A DNA stretch of 64,000 nucleotides. Origin: Populus alba. Taxonomy: Eukaryota; Streptophyta; Magnoliopsida; Malpighiales; Salicaceae. The notes under the pieces were generated by a model. It was not told the DNA's origin and made no database searches. It worked only from the letters and a program-made list of their open reading frames with translations. Numbering within the stretch: position 1 is the stretch's first letter; every line of letters begins with the position of its first letter. The stretch is taken from the NCBI RefSeq assembly GCF_005239225.2, contig NC_133288.1:16374169-16438168 (forward strand). Reading direction: 5' to 3'. Made by a program: the position numbers and the translations under genes. Below, in pieces: positions 1 through 11,868 of this stretch.

Positions 1-709
1 TAGGCATTCTTTTCAATTTCCTTTAGGAAAAACAAAATTCCCTAATTGTTTTATGGATTAGAGATGTCATATGTATCCTTTATTGACAATAATAGGCTCT
101 GAAGGAGTTGGATCTTTATCGCACATAAGTTTCTTCTGCAAACTATTATGAGATTATGCATTTGTTTTGTATTGGTGCTCCAGTTGCTTAAAAAAAACTT
201 TCATCTGTTTGGTGGATCAACTTCTTCTTGTCTTTGGAAATGTTGCTTTCTTGTTTTCTGTTTCCAACATTGTAATAAACTCCTTTGGTTAGACCCTAAG
301 TAAGGTATTAACTTCTTTAAATGTTTTATGGTTCTTGTCATTTTTAAGGAGCTAAACAGCAGCACCACTACCATAAACTGCTGCAATGAATGATCACTTT
401 TACATTGTGGAGTCATTTCCATTGTGTTTTCTTTCTTGGAAAAGCTTATAATTAGATGCAATGAGTGAACTTTGGTGGATGTGCTAGTTATCCTATTTTT
501 TCAGCGTCAATTGTTTAGAAAATATAAATAGTTGAAGGAGTCCATTTTCTTTGCGTTTCTGATCATTCTTGAAATACTAATAACTGAGTACACTGCTGAA
601 CATTTGGAGATCCGAGTTTTTAAAGGAGTAGCAATGTATTTAGATATATTATTCATTCAGTGAGAGTGATGCCATGTGAGTTGTCACCTTGCTGCCAGAA
701 GACTGGTAA
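1..709. other. No gene recognised; 5' flank of DUF1644 copy
   Basis: AT-rich sequence with short open frames only and no recognised domain. It lies directly upstream of the DUF1644 remnant on the plus strand and could be its former leader or an intron, but no splice structure could be fixed. No repeat border was seen. Confidence 0.4.
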
Positions 710-922
710 GATTGCCACTTGAAGAAAAAACATTCAAAAGCTTCAGAGAAAAAAGATTGGGAAGGTGCAACCTGCTCTGTTTTTCTGGAGCATCCTCACA
801 ATGCAGTGCTTCTCCTTTGAGAGGGTTGAGGTTCCAAAACTTTTATGCCCATTTTGTCAAGGGCAAGTTAAGGGTTGGACAGTGGTGGAACCAGCTCGTA
901 AGCTTCTCATCGCCAAAAAAAG
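710..922 (+). pseudogene. DUF1644-family gene copy, 5' part (broken)
   Basis: Two reading frames carry recognisable pieces of the plant DUF1644 (zinc-finger-like, function unknown) family. The first frame (710-820) encodes DWEGATCSV followed by LEHPHNAVLLL and then hits TGA at 818-820. A second frame resumes with EVPKLLCPFCQGQVKGWTVV and EPARKLL up to 922. In the family these two blocks are separated by a Cys-rich stretch of about 50 residues (CSSH...CRPYMC type) that is absent here, so there is an internal deletion with a frame change. An in-frame stop (707-709) precedes the first block. The frame is then cut by the copia LTR at 923 and resumes at 5817. I see a disabled copy, perhaps a retro- or segmental duplicate; the family assignment is from remembered motifs. 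Confidence 0.8.
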
Positions 923-1142
923 TGTTACCGTACATAATTTAGACACTTGTATAATTTAGGATTCTATTAATATTAGTTGTACAAATTATCTTCCCATGTA
1001 TAGATGCTGAATATTAGGAATCAATGAGACTCCATGTATAGGAAAACACTCACGTATAAGAAGTCAAACAGGGAATTGATAGAGGTAGTTTTTCCAAAAA
1101 CAAAAGATCACTCGAAATTCTTGTTTTCTTAGTATATTGACA
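923..1142 (+). repeat. Copia 5' LTR
   Basis: Pairs with 5592-5811 at equal length (220 bp). It starts TGTTACCG and ends TTGACA, directly before the primer-binding site. A TATA-like AT-rich stretch and a long block identical to the 3' copy (about 1003-1075) lie inside. Confidence 0.95.
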
Positions 1143-1160
1143 TGGTATCAAAGCAGGTTC
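1143..1160 (+). other. Copia primer-binding site
   Basis: TGGTATCAAAGCAGGTTC follows the 5' LTR without a gap. It matches the usual initiator-methionine tRNA complement (TGGTATCAGAGC) with one mismatch. Confidence 0.9.
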
Positions 1161-1478
1161 TGAATCCTTGTCTGTTTTGATCTTCTTTTTTTTCTTCTCT
1201 TGAAGGTGTCTTTGTGACTTTCGGCGCTGCCTGTGCAAGTTGTTTGCCTTTGTTGTGACCTTTCGACTGTCTCTGTGCTATTCCTGGTTTGGTTTTCACT
1301 CTTTATAGTTCTGATGTTCTTGGCTTGGCTTTAATTCTCAGTAGTATTTATTTTGATTCCTGGTTTATTCATCTTTCGGCAATCTCTGTTTTGGTTCCTG
1401 GTTTGGAATTACCTGGCACTTTCTGTTGAGTTTCTGGTGTGCAATCTTCTAGTGGGCTATTTTTCTTTCAGGTTCATC

Positions 1479-2498
1479 ATGTCATTAGATAGGTTAGACT
1501 CGTTCCATATTCATTTTAATGGAAAAAAATATTCTGCTTGGGAGTTTCAATTTAAATTATTTGTCAAAGGGAAAGAATTGTGGGGTCATATTGATAGGAG
1601 TAATCCGGCACCTAAAGATGCTGATGCTTTGTCTAAATGGGAAATCATGGATGCTCGGGTTATGTCCTGGATCCTTAGCTTAATAGAGCCTCACCTTGTT
1701 CTCAATTTGAGGCCTTATAAAACTGCTGCTTCCATGTGGAATTATCTAAATAAGGTTTACAATCAAGACAACATGGCTCTACGTTTTCAATTGGAGTATG
1801 AGATGGCTAACTTCACACAGGGAAGTCTCTCCATTGAGGAATATTTTTCTGGTTTTCAAAATCTTTGGGCTAATTATTCGGATATTGTTTATGCTAATGT
1901 TCCTACTACAGCTCTCTCTGCTGTTCAAGCAGTCCAAGAAACAAGCAAGAGAGATCAATTTTTGATGAAGCTCCGTCCTGATTTTGAAACTGCACGTTCT
2001 AATCTAATGAATCGTCATCCTGTACCATCTCTGGATGTCTGTTTGAGTGAACTTCTTCGTGAGGAGCAGCGTCTCGTCACTCAGGCTGCTATGGAACATC
2101 GTGCTAATGTTAGTGCACCTGTTTCTATGGCTTATGCAGCACAAGGGAGGAATAAGGGTAGAGACATGCATGTTGTCCAGTGCTTTAGTTGTAAGGCTTT
2201 TAGTCATATTGCTAGGGATTGCCCTAAGAAGTTCTGTAACTATTGCAAGAAACAAGGTCATATTATCTCTACTTGTCCCATTCGACCTGAAAGGAAACAT
2301 GGTACTCCTTATCATGCCTCAATGGGTGCCTCTAGTTCTGCTGGTGCCTTTAGTTCTGCTGCATTACCTACTGCCTCGCTTGTTGTTCCTGTAGCAAACC
2401 TGAATACACTTACTCCTGAAATGGTACAACAAATGATCATTTCTGTTCTTTCTATTTTTGGGTTCTCAAGTAATTATAAATTTCCTTCTAAACCATGA
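1479..2498 (+). pseudogene. Copia gag, ends at premature stop
   Basis: The frame is open from 1353, but the gag-like sequence starts at the ATG at 1479 (MSLDRLDSF), so I place the start there, giving 339 residues. The first 200 residues carry the copia capsid pattern (YSAWEFQFKLFVKGKELWGH near the start, EEYFSGFQNLW in the middle). Two CCHC zinc knuckles lie at 2181-2222 (CFSCKAFSHIARDC) and 2235-2276 (CNYCKKQGHIISTC). Copia elements usually make one gag-pol frame. Here TGA at 2496-2498 cuts gag from protease in the same frame, at a place where relatives have a tryptophan codon. This is the only long intact frame in the element. Confidence 0.9.
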
Positions 2499-5400
2499 TA
2501 TTTGGACTTCGGTGTCTCTAACCACATGACCAATACTGTTGTTTCTCTTGCCAATGTTAGAAATTATGATCGTAATCTGAAAATTAATACTGCTGATGGC
2601 AATTCTCTGCCTATCAGTGCTGTTGGTGATCTTTCTCCTTCCTTGACTAATGTTTTTGTGTCTCCTAATCTCTCCACAAATCTTATTTCTGTTCGTCAAT
2701 TGGTTGATAATAATTGTGATGTCCATTTCTCCCATTCTGGTTGTGTTGTACAGGATCAAGTGTCAGGGAAGATGATCGAGAAGGGGCCTAAAGTGGGATG
2801 ACTCTTTCCTCTTTACATTTCTCCTTCTACTATTATTCCTAGTTTTCCTTTACTATCTTTTGCATGTAATGTTATTGGTTCTGGACATAAAATGTGGCAT
2901 AAACGTCTAGGCCACCCAAACTCAGATGTACTTTGCACTTTGTTTAATTCTGAATTATTGGGAAATAAAATATGTTCTTCTCTTGATCTTTCTTTTGATT
3001 GTACATCATGCAAACTTGGCAAAACTAAAGTTCTACTTTTTCCTCATCATGCATCTCGTGCCTCTCAATGTTTTGATATTATTCATATTGATGTTTGGGG
3101 GATTGCACCTGTTGTTTCTCATGCACATTACAAGTAATTTATTACTTTCATTGATGACTTTAGTCGCTTTACTTGGGTTTACTTTCTCTGGGCTAAAGCT
3201 GAAGTTTTTTCAGTCTTTAAGCGATTTCTTGCACTTCTTGAGACTTAATTCTCTGCCAGCATCAAAATCTTGCGCTTTGATTCTGGCGGTGAATACATGT
3301 CAAATGAGTTTCAGGACCTTCTTCAAAGCAAAGGGATAATCTCCCAGCGTTCTTGTCATTCGACACCACAACAAAATGGTGTCGCTGAAAGGAAAAATCA
3401 TCACCTTCTTGATATGGTAAGAACTCTTTTACTTGAATCATCTGTTCCTCCTCATTTTTGGTGTGAAGCACTTTCTACTTCAGTTCACTTGATCAATCGC
3501 TTACCCTCTCCTACATTAAATCATGTCTCTCCTTTCTTTAAGTTGTGTGGTCATTCTCCTTTATATTCTAATCTTCGCACATTTGGTTGTGTTTTTTTTG
3601 TGCATCTCCTTGCTCATGAACGATATAAACTCACTACTCAGTCTGTTAGATGTGTTTTTCTTGGTTATGTTATCCCTTAAAAGGGTTATGTTTGTTATGA
3701 CCCTCATGCTTGTCGTATACGAGTTTCTAGGAATGTGATTTTCTTTGAAAATCAATATTTCTTTCCATCTCATATTGAGTTGTCATCTGCTTCTTTACCC
3801 TTTTTGCCTAGTTTTTTTCGATTCCCCAACAATTATGGAAAGGTTCAAACCTGGTTTTGTATATGAAAGACGTCGTTGACATGAGTCTAATTCCACTTCC
3901 TCTGTGCCTCTTTCCGATCTTGACCCGGTGCCTGATCCTACTCCAACTTCCACCACTCTTCGTCGGTCTACTTGCCTTTCTCGACCCCCTGATTGGTATG
4001 GATTCTTCTCTCCTGTCTCTCTTGTCGCTACCTTATCCACTATTTCCATTCCCTTTTGCTATAAACAGGCTATGGAACATGAGTGTTGGCAAAATGCAAT
4101 GCAAGCAAAACTTTAAGCACTTAAGGAGAATCACACTTGGGATATTGTTCCTTGTCCTCCTTCAGTAAAACTTATTGGGAGTAAATGGGTTTTCTCTATA
4201 AAAATTTGTTCAGATGGCTTTTTGGATCGGTACAAAGCTCGCCTCGTAGCTCTAGGTTACAAGCAAGAATATGGGGTTGACTATGAGGAGACATTTGCTC
4301 CTGTTTCCAAAATGACCACGGTTCGAACCATCTTAGCTATTGTCGTTTCACAGTCATGGCAACTGCATCAGATGGATGTGAAGAATGCTTTTCTTCATGG
4401 TGATCTCTGGGAAGAGATTTACATGAATCTTCCCTCTGGTATGACTACTTCTTCTCCTCATGATGTCTGTAAGCTAAAGCGTTTTTTATATGGGCTTAAG
4501 CAAGCGCCTCGGGCTTGGTTTGAGAAGTTTCGCAGTGCACTTCTTTCCTTCCATTTTACACAAAGTCAGTATGACTCTTCTCTCTTCTTTCATAGATCTG
4601 TGTCGGGTATAGTCCTTCTCTTGATATATGTGGATGATATTATCATTACTGGCACTGATTGTGGTTTGATTACTAAGCTTCAACAGCAATTACATACAAC
4701 TTTCCATATGAAAGATCTTGGCCAGCTCACATTCTTCTTAGGATTGGAAGTTCATCATCGGGCTAATGGTATTTTCGTGAACCAGCATAAGTATATTCAA
4801 GATCTTATCACTTTGGCTGGTTTGGAGGACACTTCTTCGGTTGATACTCCTATGGAGGTAAATGTCAAATACAGGAAAAATGAAGGGGACCTTCTAGATG
4901 ATCCTACTCTCTATAGGCGCCTGGTTGGAAGTCTTATCTACTTGACTATGACTCGACCTGATATCTCATATACTGTTCATCAGGTCAGTCAGTTTATGTC
5001 TTCTCCTCGGCATCTTCATCTTGCTGCAGTTCAACGCATCATTCGCTATCTTCGAGGCTCACCTACTCTTGGGTTGTTCTTTCCTACCGACTTTTCTCTT
5101 TAACTTGTTGCCTATAGTGATGTTGATTGGGCTGGGTGTCCGGATACACGTCAATCTACTACAGGTTGGTGTATGTTTTTTGGTGATGCCTTGATTTCTT
5201 GGAGATGTAAGAAACAAGATCGTGTTTCTAAATCCTCTACTGAGGCTGAGTATCGTGCCATGTCTACTACTTGTTCTGAAATTGTATGGCTACGTGGTCT
5301 TCTTGCGGAACTTGGGTTTCCTCAGACCACTTCTACCCCTCTTCATGCTGATAACACTAGTGCTATTCAAATTGCCACCAATCCTGTCTTCCATGAACGC

Positions 5401-5585
5401 ACCAAGAGCATATTGAGGTTGATTGTCATTCTATTCGAGACACTTTAGAAAGTCAGGTGATATCTCTTCCTCACATATCTTTTGATCTCCAAGTGGCTGA
5501 TATCTTCACCAAAGCTATGACTCGACAACGACATCAATTTCTTGTTGGCAAATTGTTGTTGGTTGACTTACCAGCATCAATTTAG
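2499..5585 (+). pseudogene. Copia pol: PR-INT-RT-RH, multiply broken
   Basis: Protease: LDFGVSNHMT near 2505; the catalytic D-S/T-G is D-F-G, so it is probably dead. The GAG-pre-integrase zinc motif (HKRLGHP ... CTSCKLGK) spans about 2900-3020. Integrase core residues appear as HIDVWG, FDSGGEY and QQNGVAERK (about 3080-3400). RT begins near 4200; KARLVALGYKQ, QMDVKNAFLHGDL and the YVDD box (4627-4638) are present. RNase H shows YSDVDWAG, SSTEAEYRA and HADNTSAIQ (about 5115-5365). Breaks seen: TGA 2799, TAA 3135, TAA 3246, TAA 3678, a frame change between about 3780 and 3900, TAA 4114, TAA 5101 and an extra AG at 5405-5408. The final frame ends at TAG 5583-5585. Confidence 0.92.
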
Positions 5586-5591
5586 GAGGGA
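5584..5591 (+). other. Copia polypurine tract
   Basis: AGGAGGGA lies immediately 5' of the 3' LTR, the expected place for plus-strand priming. Confidence 0.8.
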
Positions 5592-5811
5592 TGTTACTGT
5601 ATATAATTTAGATACTTGTACGATTTAGGACTCTATTAATATTAGCTGTACAGATTATCTTCCCATGTATAGATACTGAATATTAGGAATCAATGAGACT
5701 CCATGTATAGGAAAACACTCACGTATAAGAAGTCAAACAGGGAATTGACAGAGGAAGTTTTTTCAAAAACAAAAGCTCACTCGGAATTCTTGTTTTCTCA
5801 GTATATTGACA
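5592..5811 (+). repeat. Copia 3' LTR
   Basis: 220 bp, starts TGTTACTG and ends TTGACA. It is followed by the target-site duplicate AAAAG (5812-5816), after which the interrupted DUF1644 frame continues. Confidence 0.95.
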
Positions 5812-5816
5812 AAAAG

Positions 5817-6039
5817 AACCTGCATGCCGGATAAGTGCTCAATTGCTGGAACTTATAAGCAGTTCAGGAAGCATGTTAAGGCAAAGCACCCTTTGGCACG
5901 ACCCCGAGCTGTGGACCCTGTACTCGAAGAAAAACAGAAGAAGCTTGAATGTGAAAGAGAGCGACAGATAAATTATGTCATCGATTTTAGCTCATTAGTT
6001 CTGACAAGGATTAAAGCATTTAATTGGCCAGTTCCTTAG
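5817..6039 (+). pseudogene. DUF1644-family gene copy, 3' part
   Basis: Directly after the copia target duplication the frame reads RTCMPDKCS, GTYKQFRKHVK and HPLARPRAVDPVLEEK. This is the second Cys/His block and the conserved HPLARPR...DP segment of DUF1644 proteins. If the element and one TSD copy are removed, the 5' piece ending at 922 and this piece are in the same frame, so this junction was intact at insertion. After ERERQ at about 5970 the sequence no longer resembles the family and the frame stops at 6037-6039, so the usual C-terminal region is missing or diverged. Confidence 0.8.
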
Positions 6040-6789
6040 GTGTATGAATTGGCAATCATCTGCGCAGTTAATTAGTAATTTGAACTGAGATTGAGTTATT
6101 TCGTTGTTGGTATATTTCTTTCGTGGTTGATGTTTTGTACTTCTTTCCTCCTTGTTAATGTTCCACGATTCTCCCATCATTTTGTATCCTGTACAGCTTG
6201 GACTGAAGATTCAAGTATTATGTCTGTTTCTGGTCCGTACGTCTTTTCTTCCTGTTGCTAATACATTTTCAAGGATATTTCTTCGGAAATACAACTAACC
6301 TGGTGAAACATAGTTCAAACCTAATTAAACTGGCAAAGTCATTAATTAGCACTTTTATTCAAGAAGAATTTCTATTATTTCAATGCATGGATTGGATTAA
6401 AAAAAGAACTATAACTTGCTGCCCTGATGCCAATATCGATTTTCAGGTCCATCCTTTCCTGCTTCTTGCTTGGGAACTCGAGAACTCGAGAGCACAAAGG
6501 ATGGTAGCAACTCGAAATAACTACAAAACATCTGCAAGACAGACTATGAATTACATGTTTTTTATTGTTGAAACTTGAAATACCCAGTCTATATTGAACA
6601 TTCGGGATGTCGAAGTCTGGTGTGCATAATTGGCTTCGAATTTCAACTACCTCGTTTTGGATGTGCATGTCTGTGTTACAGCATGACGGTTCGCTGGCAG
6701 TTTTGAAGCAACAGAGAAGAATGCAGCAGAATAAAAGACCTGGCAGTTAGCAACACGTTTTGCATGTGGAGGAATTAATTCACACGTGA
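6040..6789. other. No gene; 3' flank of DUF1644 copy
   Basis: Moderate-complexity sequence with an open frame of about 107 codons (6255-6578) that has no recognisable domain. It may be former 3' untranslated sequence of the DUF1644 copy. Confidence 0.35.
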
Positions 6790-7310
6790 TGTTACTTGTT
6801 AGCAAAGTAGTTAGTAGTTGGATTTGTTAGTTGGCTGAGAAGACAATATTGTATAAATTCTGGTGTATCAATTCTTTGGAACTCAAGTAAAAACTAATGA
6901 ACAATTTGCAGAATTCTGCATAAACTCTTCTTACAATTTCTTCTACTTCTCCCTTTCTTTTTCTAGTACCTTGTAAGGAAACTCCTTACAATTGGTGTCA
7001 AAGTCTCTTTTGGGGTAAGGAAATTGGTAGAAAACAATAAGATCAAGGCTATTGAAGAACATGCATGGAAGGACACTAGATGAACAAAATCAACAGTTGC
7101 AAGCATTGGCAGAGGAGCATAACAAGAAATTTGATCAAATCAATTCACATTTGGAGGTGATCTTGGCGATTCTAAGGACTAATTCAGGAAGTCGAGAGGT
7201 TGAAAGGACTAACACAAGTCCTGGAGGATTGATTCCATATCAGATGATGAACCGGCCAGGGAATGAGATTCTGAATCAAAGATGTGATGGAATGGGACTA
7301 ATAATTTAGT
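6790..7310 (+). mobile_element. Truncated LTR retrotransposon: LTR, primer site, gag start
   Basis: A candidate LTR runs from TGTTACTTG (6790) to CTCCTTACA (6990), about 200 bp, with a TATA-like TGTATAAATT at about 6850. ATTGGTGTCAAAG follows and resembles a degenerate methionine-tRNA primer site. After a 70-bp leader, an ATG at 7061 opens a frame to 7309 (MHGRTLDEQNQQLQALAEEH) that looks like the coiled N-terminus of Ty3-gypsy type gag proteins. The rest of the element and the second LTR are absent, so this is a 5' fragment. Class is inferred from the gag-like helix only. Confidence 0.5.
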
Positions 7311-9130
7311 TGATGAAAGACATAAATTGCAGGAAAATATATGTTGCTCTTGATATTGCAATGTTTGAAATAATATATGTATATATATATTTCACACAAG
7401 CATTTTTTTTAACTAACTTAAAATAGTAATTTTTCTGTTCATCCAATTATGTTAAAAAATTATTTGTAATCATTGAAAAAAAGACAATTCAATGCCAAGA
7501 ATATAACTGAATTATATTATTTTTTCAATAATGATGTTCATTTTCTTCCATAATGTTAAAAACTCATTTACTCAATAAAGCATTTTTTGTTATACTTTTT
7601 AATAAAAACCACTCTTTTGTTAATTAATTTTATTCAGTTTATAAAAAAATACTTTACTCTAATTTGTTAATTTTTTATTTTTAAAAATTATTAAATAGTA
7701 TAAAATAATTTATATTTCTTTTATGATTGATTTTTTTTCATATCAATTTGATGAAATAAAAAGCCAAAATTTTAATCAAATTACATTCTAAGAAGTATTT
7801 TGAAAAATTATATATACATATATATACATATATATATATATGAGTAAAAAAAAATATGAAATTATGATATTTTTAAAGGTGAATTAATAGAAAAAAAAAA
7901 TAACTTCACTTTGTCTCCGTCATTGTTCCCTACCCTTCTTCCCTTTTTTTTTAAAGGATAGAAATTAAATACAAAATATCCATGAGACATATCTTATTTC
8001 CGCAACCAAACACATTTATGTTTCAATTATTTTCATCTCTTCCGACTAGAGATAGTATCCAAATACCTAAGAAAATCCCATAGCATTCTAATGGTCGAGT
8101 TACAGTTATGGTCATTTCCATAAGCAAGCTAGACATTCCCTGTCAAAAAAGAGAGGAAGAAAACGCCTATAAACTACTTACTGTTAGTATTCGTTGTGAC
8201 CTAAACTATGTATATACCATAAAATGAAGTTTCTTAGCAATTCTTCAAAAAATGAATATAATCCAAAAATAAAATGATGTATCAGAATATTAAACAAAGT
8301 ACAACAGATATCATGGAGATGAGCTAACAAAATAATTTTAGTCTAAACTATGAGATTTTGTCACATCTTAGATATATAATAGATTATCAACCAGCTTATA
8401 TCAGTGCACCAGATCAAACTTTTCCTAACATAAAAAAATGATACCAACATTTTTAAAGAAGAAAGATATGAAACACATGTCATTCACTTGAGTGAGCTCA
8501 ATAAACTCAATTAATTTAATAACATGATTTAAAAAAAAAAGACATTGATAGTAAATAAAGTTATAAAAAAGGCAATAATTAGTTATAAAAAATGAGCTAA
8601 TAATATTATATTCGGAATGAAAAAGAAGAAAAGCTCATTAAAATTCAATGTTATTTCATTGTGAACACCGCCCTACCACCAAAAAAAAAACTCACCAAAA
8701 AATGGTTTTAATGCAACTATAAAAAGTTACATGACAACACTGAAAGAGGTCTCACACATCATCAAGGCAACAACCCGGAAAGCAAATAAAAAAAAATCAT
8801 GAAATGGACATCCCATACTTATAATTAATCAAGTAGTTTAATTTAATTTAAAAGAAAAGCTAAATTTATCAAAACAAATGACAATAAAAAGAACCCAAGA
8901 TAACCTAGGTCATTTTAAAAGTTAATAAAAAATCCTATGAAAAGAAAATAAAAAGAAATAATGGTGCCTAATCTTTAATTAAATAACTACTAAAGGATAA
9001 AATTAAAAAAAAATATGAGTTTAAAAAAATATAAAGCAACCCGAGGTGAATATTTTAAACCTGGGTAAATCTCATAAACTCATAGCCCGTAAAATCCTAA
9101 ACTTGGTTTCAATCAAAAAGCTTAATTCTA
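7311..9130. other. AT-rich intergenic, no gene seen
   Basis: Long A- and T-runs and short TA microsatellites (for example 7809-7841). No frame with a recognisable domain on either strand and no element borders found. Confidence 0.6.
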
Positions 9131-9159
9131 AATTAATTTAACATAAAATGATGAAATAA

Positions 9160-9545
9160 AAAAAATATCAATTTAAAAAAAAATCAAAGAAAAAGTATCA
9201 ATCAAAAATAATGAGAATCAGATATGATAAGAAAAAAAAAAAAAGAGGTTGAAATCATGAGAAAATTAAAAATTATCTCAAGTTAAACAAATAGCAATCA
9301 AATGAATAAAGATCAAATATGATAGGAAAAAAATAAATGAGGATGAAATCATAAAAAATATTTAAAATTATCTCAAATTAAAAAATATATCAATAAAAAA
9401 AATGGGGACCAAATCTGACAGATAAAAAAAATTAAAGGATGATGAAATTAAAAAAAAAATCAAATTTTATAAATAACTTTAAATAAAAAAAATATTAACC
9501 AAAAGAATATGGATCAAATCTAAAGGAAAAACAAATTAAAGTGTT
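9160..9545. repeat. A-rich minisatellite, about 110-bp period
   Basis: Roughly 3.5 degenerate units share the order: ATCAATCAAAA..., AATGGGGACCAAATCTGA..., GATGAAAT..., TTATCTCAAAT. Similar units occur at 58.0-58.4 kb, and reverse-complement units at 22.9-23.4 kb. Boundaries are approximate. Confidence 0.6.
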
Positions 9546-10049
9546 GTTATGAATAATTGGAGAGTTACACATGAAAATCAAAGATAATCAAACGTCATAT
9601 TGCAGGTTCGTTGTCCACATGCATTGTCTAAGGATGGAGGGACTCATGAGATGATTCTAGCACTGTCAATATGCACCGCACACGCCAACCACTTTCAATT
9701 TCAAATAATATTTTATATCTATTAAAATATCAATTTTTTCTTCAGCCCATTTGATCATAACAAAAAATAAAAATCAGGAGAAAAATATAAAAATACCCCT
9801 TATCGCTAGTTAAAGAAATTTTGAATTTAAAGATAATTGGATCATTTTATTATGCTTTAAACTATAGTGAAATGAATCTAGAGCCATGTATCTTTCTGTT
9901 TTAGTTTATTGTTTTTAATAATAGAAAGCTAAAATATATATAATGTCTTTTACAATCGCTTGCACTTAACCAAGAGCAATATAATTGAATATTTTATGAT
10001 TCAACCCCAGGTGAGGGGAATCACAATCACATGGGGATGGTTCTTGTGG

Positions 10050-10085
<36 letters not shown>

Positions 10086-11867
10086 CTCTTAATATTCAAG
10101 ACAGGAGCCATCGTACTTGAATGTGGAAACTAAAATGTAGAGATGACTTTTCCATGCACCAAACAACAAGAAGGGAGGGTGGCCGAGCAAGGGCCAAACA
10201 ATGGGTGGTTTGGCTCCCCACAAGAGAGGCAGGCACTCTCCCCTTGGACGCGGCGGTGGCTACCTCAAGTATGAACCTTTCTTTGTCCTACTTGAGTTTT
10301 TTAAATTGTGCCTCCGTTGATTGTTCCTAGCCGTTTTATCGATTGTACAGTCCAGTCTGTTCTTATTCTATTAAATGTATATACCAGCCTCCTATTCGCG
10401 CTATACCGTGTGCCTTAGATTTTAAGTTAATTTTTTATGTAGAAAAATAAAACAGTTGTTTCAAGACAAGATAGTTTTTTTAATTGGAAAATAAAAGGAT
10501 ATTTTTTATTCTTCATCAAATAAATTTAAAAAATAAATAAATAATAGATGTTAATGTTAATTGAATAATAAAACGTGAAGGTAATATTAAAAACACAAAG
10601 ATAGATGTAAATACAAATGTTTTACATGAGCTACCTATCTTATTTTACACATTTAATTTAATTTATATTAAAAGTTAAGCTTCTTTGTTAATAACTAAAT
10701 GTTATATATATATATATATATATAAGTGCACCATTAAAATAAAACTCATTCATGTAAAATATAAGAGAGAAAAATTGTTGATAAATTATAATAATTTTTT
10801 TTTGAAGTATTGTGAAATTAAAAGAATATTTAAAAAAATATCAATCAACATTTTTTTTAAAAAAATAAGCCAAATAAAAGTTAAGAAAAAGGATATTAAT
10901 TAATATTTAAGTAAAAAACATTAACAAAAAATAAAGAGAAAGAGACCAAATGCTACTAAGACAACCCCATGTACCTTGCAAGTCATCAAATAGCCTAGGC
11001 TAGCGCAGCTGGCTTTGTTCTTTTATTCTTTTTAACAAGTATCATCAACTTAATGACTTGTTGCCTTGTTAACTTGTTTTCAATTGGAAAATCTAGATCA
11101 ATCATCAAAGAGTCCAAGCTTGCATCCATAACAATGGATTTTTTTTTTTTTTTGAAGTAGTGGGTGTGTCACCCATCTTAATGTTTTTTTTATAGTCGAT
11201 TTGTCGCCTATTGTGGCAAACAATTGCCCAATTGATTGGTTTGTTGTAACCTTTAATGATCGAAAAATTAATATTTAAGTTTTTGAACTCTAAAAACCTA
11301 TTTTTTATACCTTTTTTTTCCTTGAAAACAACTTAAAAACAACATAAGAATCGTGATAAACTCTTTCTCAACCCTAAAAGCCCTAAAGTCATTATAAAAA
11401 GCGAAAATCCACTAAATAAAAAATTTAAATGGATGCATATTTATTTTTATAACATGTTTATAGGGAAATATCATTTCCATTAAACTTATCTTAAGAGACG
11501 AATCCATTGACACCAATAATGACCTTTTTCATTACCGAAATGTGACCTTTTATAAACTTTCTCTCTCATATCCTATTTTGTGATGACTTTCTCTCACCTA
11601 TCTAAAATTTAGGAACTAAAATATGGATAAAATAAAGTTTTGTACTAAAAATAAAATTTCATAACTAAAGGAACCTAAAACAAATTGAAAGCATAATATA
11701 TGGACAAAATATAACTTTTCCATGCAAATTTGAGATTGGCGCTCAGTTTGTCTTATATAATGCTACAAATTAAAATTATACCTCCTTAAATTAACCCACA
11801 ATCAAGCTATAAAATCTTGTCAAAACCTTTATATCTAAAAAAAAATATACAAAGAATAAAATCACAC
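9546..11867. other. Intergenic, no gene seen
   Basis: Contains a TA microsatellite at 10053-10081 and another at about 10705-10724. A short less AT-rich patch (about 10095-10330) has an open frame without a recognisable domain. The rest is A/T-rich. Confidence 0.55.
10053..10081. repeat. (TA)n microsatellite
   Basis: Uninterrupted TA dinucleotides, about 14 units. Confidence 0.95.
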
Positions 11868-11868
11868 A

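Larger units (their letters stand above)
923..5811 (+). mobile_element. Complete but inactive Ty1-copia LTR retrotransposon
   Basis: The element is 4,889 bp. It is bounded by 220-bp direct LTRs (923-1142 and 5592-5811) that both begin TGTTAC and end TTGACA. AAAAG is present immediately outside each end (918-922 and 5812-5816), a perfect 5-bp target-site duplication. Inside are a primer-binding site, gag with two CCHC knuckles, then protease, integrase, reverse transcriptase and RNase H, an order that defines Ty1-copia. The coding region carries at least seven stops and two frameshifts, so it cannot make its own enzymes. By eye the LTRs differ at about 15 of 220 positions (about 7%), mostly transitions, so the insertion is not recent. 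It sits in a DUF1644 gene copy. Confidence 0.95.
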
